Shown here: in pieces, positions 6,379-7,825 of the stretch | Numbering within the stretch: the first letter of the stretch is position 1 | Layout of the letters: every line of letters starts with the position of its first letter | Assembly (NCBI GenBank): GCA_005885565.1 | Contig: VAXK01000016.1 | Span: 1-7,825, forward strand | DNA: 7,825 nucleotides | Reading direction: 5' to 3' | Origin: Actinomycetota bacterium | Lineage (GTDB): Bacteria > Actinomycetota > Thermoleophilia > Gaiellales > Gaiellaceae | Made by a program: the position numbers and the translations under genes | The notes under the pieces: generated by a model | Database searches by the model: none | What the model saw: the letters and a program-made list of their open reading frames with translations, nothing else | What the model was told of the DNA's origin: nothing

Positions 6379-6405
6379 GGAAGGGCGGGCTTTGCCCGCG
6401 CTTCC
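6379..6405. repeat. Second hairpin in the rplY-pth gap
   Basis: GGAAG-G-GCGGGC (6379-6390), TTT, GCCCGC-G-CTTCC (6394-6405) forms a stem of 11 pairs with one internal mismatch and a three-base loop. It lies eight bases from the first hairpin. No U-tract follows on either strand. It may be a weak or factor-assisted terminator, an mRNA stability or processing element between rplY and pth, or a dispersed palindromic repeat. The remainder of the 97-bp gap (6358-6454) shows no other feature I can support. Confidence 0.6.
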
Positions 6406-6454
6406 GTCTGAAATGACCGGTCGACCCGCCCGAGGTTCGCCAGCCACGCTGGGA

Positions 6455-7168
6455 CTACCCCTCGACGGTTCCGGGCTCGCCGGCGGCGTCCCCGCCCGGC
6501 TCGGCCGGTGCCTCGGCCGCACCCTCGGGAGCCTCCTCGCCCTCCGGCACCTCGACGCCCTCCTCGAGCTCCTCCTCCTCGGGCTCGGGCTCGACGATCT
6601 GCGTCGGAAGCGTGACGTTTGCGAGGACGATCTCCTCGGGATCGTCGAGGTACGTGATGCCCTCACGGGGCGGCAGATCGGCGAGGCGCATCGTGTCGCC
6701 GATCCCGAGCCCGCTGACGTCGAGCTCGAGGTGCTCGGGGATGTCCATCGGCAGGCCCTCGACGCGCACGTCGCGCGACACCTGCGAGAGGACGCCGCCC
6801 TCGGTGACGCCGCGCGGCTCGCCGACCAGATGGACCGACACCTGCGCCTGGATCGGCTGGTCGAGCCGCACCTCGTGGAGGTCGACGTGCGTGACGCCGC
6901 CGCGGAGCGGATCCTGCTGGTACGACTTGAGGATCGCGTGGTGCGGGGTCTTCTGGCCGTCGAGGACGACGTCGAGGATCGCGTGCAGCCCGCTCGGGCC
7001 GCTGAGCGCGCGCCGAAGGTCGCGCTGCTCGACGCAGAAGGCGTGCGGCGTCTTCCCGCCTCCGTAGAGGACACCGGGGACGAGCCCTTGCCGTCGCAAC
7101 CGCCGCGCCTCCGCCGAGCCGCGGCTTTCGCGATCCTTGACCTCCAGCCTGATCCGTTCGCCGGCCAT
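6455..7168 (-). CDS. rplY: Large ribosomal subunit protein bL25, long CTC/TL5 form
   Basis: Binds 5S rRNA on the large ribosomal subunit; long CTC forms are also linked to general stress in Bacillus. The product is 237 residues. The N-terminal 5S-binding domain has GSAEARRLRRQGLVPGVLYG (17-36) and SYQQDPLRGGVTHVDLHEV (82-100). The C-terminal beta domain covers about 101-187, with GVLSQVSRDVRVEGLPMDIP and the conserved end EEIVLANV. Residues 191-237 form a low-complexity tail rich in Glu, Pro, Ala and Gly, strongly acidic and probably disordered. ATG at 7168 is the family start (MAGERIRLEV); the frame stays open upstream to 7420, but that part is antisense-free overlap with prs in another frame and not L25-like. 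It lies 23 bases after prs with no clear ribosome binding site. The long two-domain form separates it from the short E. coli L25. Confidence 0.95.
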   Translation of the reverse strand: MAGERIRLEVKDRESRGSAEARRLRRQGLVPGVLYGGGKTPHAFCVEQRDLRRALSGPSGLHAILDVVLDGQKTPHHAILKSYQQDPLRGGVTHVDLHEVRLDQPIQAQVSVHLVGEPRGVTEGGVLSQVSRDVRVEGLPMDIPEHLELDVSGLGIGDTMRLADLPPREGITYLDDPEEIVLANVTLPTQIVEPEPEEEELEEGVEVPEGEEAPEGAAEAPAEPGGDAAGEPGTVEG

Positions 7169-7180
7169 TCGGCGCGGAAG

Positions 7181-7196
7181 TCTAGCCAGAGCTAGA
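7181..7196. repeat. 6+6 bp inverted repeat at the prs-rplY junction
   Basis: TCTAGC (7181-7186) and GCTAGA (7191-7196) are perfect reverse complements with a CAGA spacer. The prs stop codon lies in one arm. CTAG is usually uncommon in GC-rich bacterial DNA, which makes two copies here noticeable. The stem is too short to call a terminator and no T-run follows. It may be a binding site or chance. Confidence 0.35.
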
Positions 7197-7825
7197 AGAG
7201 CTGGGTATCGCCCCCGAAGATCGCGGAGACCGAGTCGTCGGCGAAGACGTTCGTGATCGTCTCGGCGAGGAGCCCGGCGACGGGAAGCACGGTCATGTTC
7301 TGCGGCCGCGCGATCGGGTCGACGGGCAGCGTGTCCGTGACGACGATCCCCGCCAGATCGGCGTCCGCGAACCTTTCGAGTGATCCTTTGGCGAAGATCG
7401 CGTGCGTCGCGAAGACCCACACGGCGGTGGCGCCGTGGTCCCTGAGGGCCTGCGCGCCCGCGAGCAGCGTCCCGCCGGTCATGATCACGTCGTCGCCGAC
7501 CAGCGCCACTTTGTCGCGGACGCGACCGGTGACCTCCGTCACGGCCGCGACGTCGTGCGCGGGGCGCGTCTTGTTCATGATCGCGAAGTCGGCCTCGAGC
7601 ATCTCGCCGAAACGGACGGCCACCTTTGCCCGCCCTGCATCCGGCGCGACCGAGACGATCCCGTCACCGTGGAGGCCCAGGTCGCGGAAGTGACGCGCGA
7701 AGAGCGGCAGCGCGGTCATGTGGTCGACGGGGACAGTGAAGAACCCCTGGATCTGACCCGCGTGGAGGTCCATGGTCAGCACCCGGTCGGCACCTGCGAG
7801 CTGGAGCATGTCGGCGACCAGGCGA
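7192..7825 (-). CDS. prs: Ribose-phosphate pyrophosphokinase (PRPP synthetase), N-terminus beyond window
   Basis: Transfers pyrophosphate from ATP to ribose 5-phosphate, making PRPP for purine, pyrimidine, histidine, tryptophan and NAD synthesis. The window holds about 210 of the usual 310-320 residues; roughly 105 N-terminal residues, including the first ATP-binding segments, are outside. The frame continues past the apparent ATG at 7809 as RLVAD, matching the family's helix before GADRVLTMDLHAGQIQGFF, so that ATG is internal. Other motifs are VPVDH, VAPDAGRAKVA, the flexible catalytic loop MNKTRP (family KRRP, here KTRP) and the PRPP loop GDDVIMTGGTL. In most bacterial enzymes that loop reads DDMIDTGGT, so the third acidic residue is Met here. 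The C-terminus SVSAIFGGDTQLF is typical in position. It is the first gene of the prs-rplY-pth group within this window. Confidence 0.96.
   Translation of the reverse strand, partial: RLVADMLQLAGADRVLTMDLHAGQIQGFFTVPVDHMTALPLFARHFRDLGLHGDGIVSVAPDAGRAKVAVRFGEMLEADFAIMNKTRPAHDVAAVTEVTGRVRDKVALVGDDVIMTGGTLLAGAQALRDHGATAVWVFATHAIFAKGSLERFADADLAGIVVTDTLPVDPIARPQNMTVLPVAGLLAETITNVFADDSVSAIFGGDTQLF

Noticed and set aside
6353..6405. Intrinsic terminator between rplY and pth
   Set aside because: The stems are strong, but no T-run follows on either strand. I keep them as hairpins of unknown role.
5484..6416. A 310-codon plus-strand frame over the SRPBCC gene and antisense to pth
   Set aside because: Arg/Ala/Ser-rich shadow translation with no domain, covering two well-supported genes.
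7169..7420. An 84-residue N-terminal extension of bL25 overlapping prs
   Set aside because: The extension is Arg-rich, unlike L25, and overlaps prs in another frame. MAGERIRLEV at 7168 is the family-like start.
1..7825. Mobile element, CRISPR array, toxin-antitoxin, biosynthetic or defence system
   Set aside because: I found no transposase, integrase, direct-repeat array or defence-type domain. The name MazG refers here to the housekeeping pyrophosphohydrolase, and no mazEF pair is present.

Overview
The window reads as a high-GC (roughly 70%) chromosomal housekeeping region of an actinobacterium. The gene order prs - rplY (bL25/CTC) - pth - mfd - PrsA/SurA-like lipoprotein - mazG, all on the minus strand, is a conserved block in Gram-positive bacteria. 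The version with a parvulin lipoprotein between mfd and mazG recalls actinomycete chromosomes. I would guess a deep-branching actinobacterium (Thermoleophilia/Gaiella-like), but this is inference from gene order, GC content and protein style, not from a marker search.

Layout, left to right. Positions 1-694 (minus) hold most of mazG, an NTP pyrophosphohydrolase, cut by the window edge. Positions 696-1700 (minus) encode an exported parvulin-type prolyl isomerase lipoprotein. Positions 1727-4912 (minus) encode Mfd, the transcription-repair coupling factor. These three are tightly packed and probably form one mRNA read from mfd towards mazG. Positions 4913-5006 are a 94-bp divergent intergenic region with a strong plus-strand promoter, a perfect 10+10 bp palindrome, and a second 8+8 bp palindrome next to the mfd start. 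Positions 5007-5758 (plus) carry a two-gene cassette, an ArsR-type repressor overlapping an SRPBCC/AHSA1-like protein. It runs against all its neighbours and ends on a TTAA shared with the stop codon of pth. Positions 5755-6357 (minus) are pth, 6358-6454 a gap with two hairpins, 6455-7168 (minus) rplY with an acidic tail, and 7192-7825 (minus) the C-terminal two thirds of prs.

The minus-strand genes serve nucleotide supply (PRPP synthase), translation (bL25, peptidyl-tRNA hydrolase), transcription-coupled repair (Mfd), protein folding outside the membrane (parvulin) and nucleotide-pool cleaning (MazG). The ArsR/SRPBCC pair is the only accessory element: a probably self-repressed, probably leaderless unit wedged between pth and mfd. 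I see no tRNA, rRNA, CRISPR, transposase, phage gene or defence system, and no convincing undescribed multi-gene system. The most informative spots are the arsR promoter/operator/start arrangement, the hairpin over the annotated pth start, a shortened Mfd middle region, and a substitution in the PRPP loop of Prs. No stretch over 300 bases lacks a gene.
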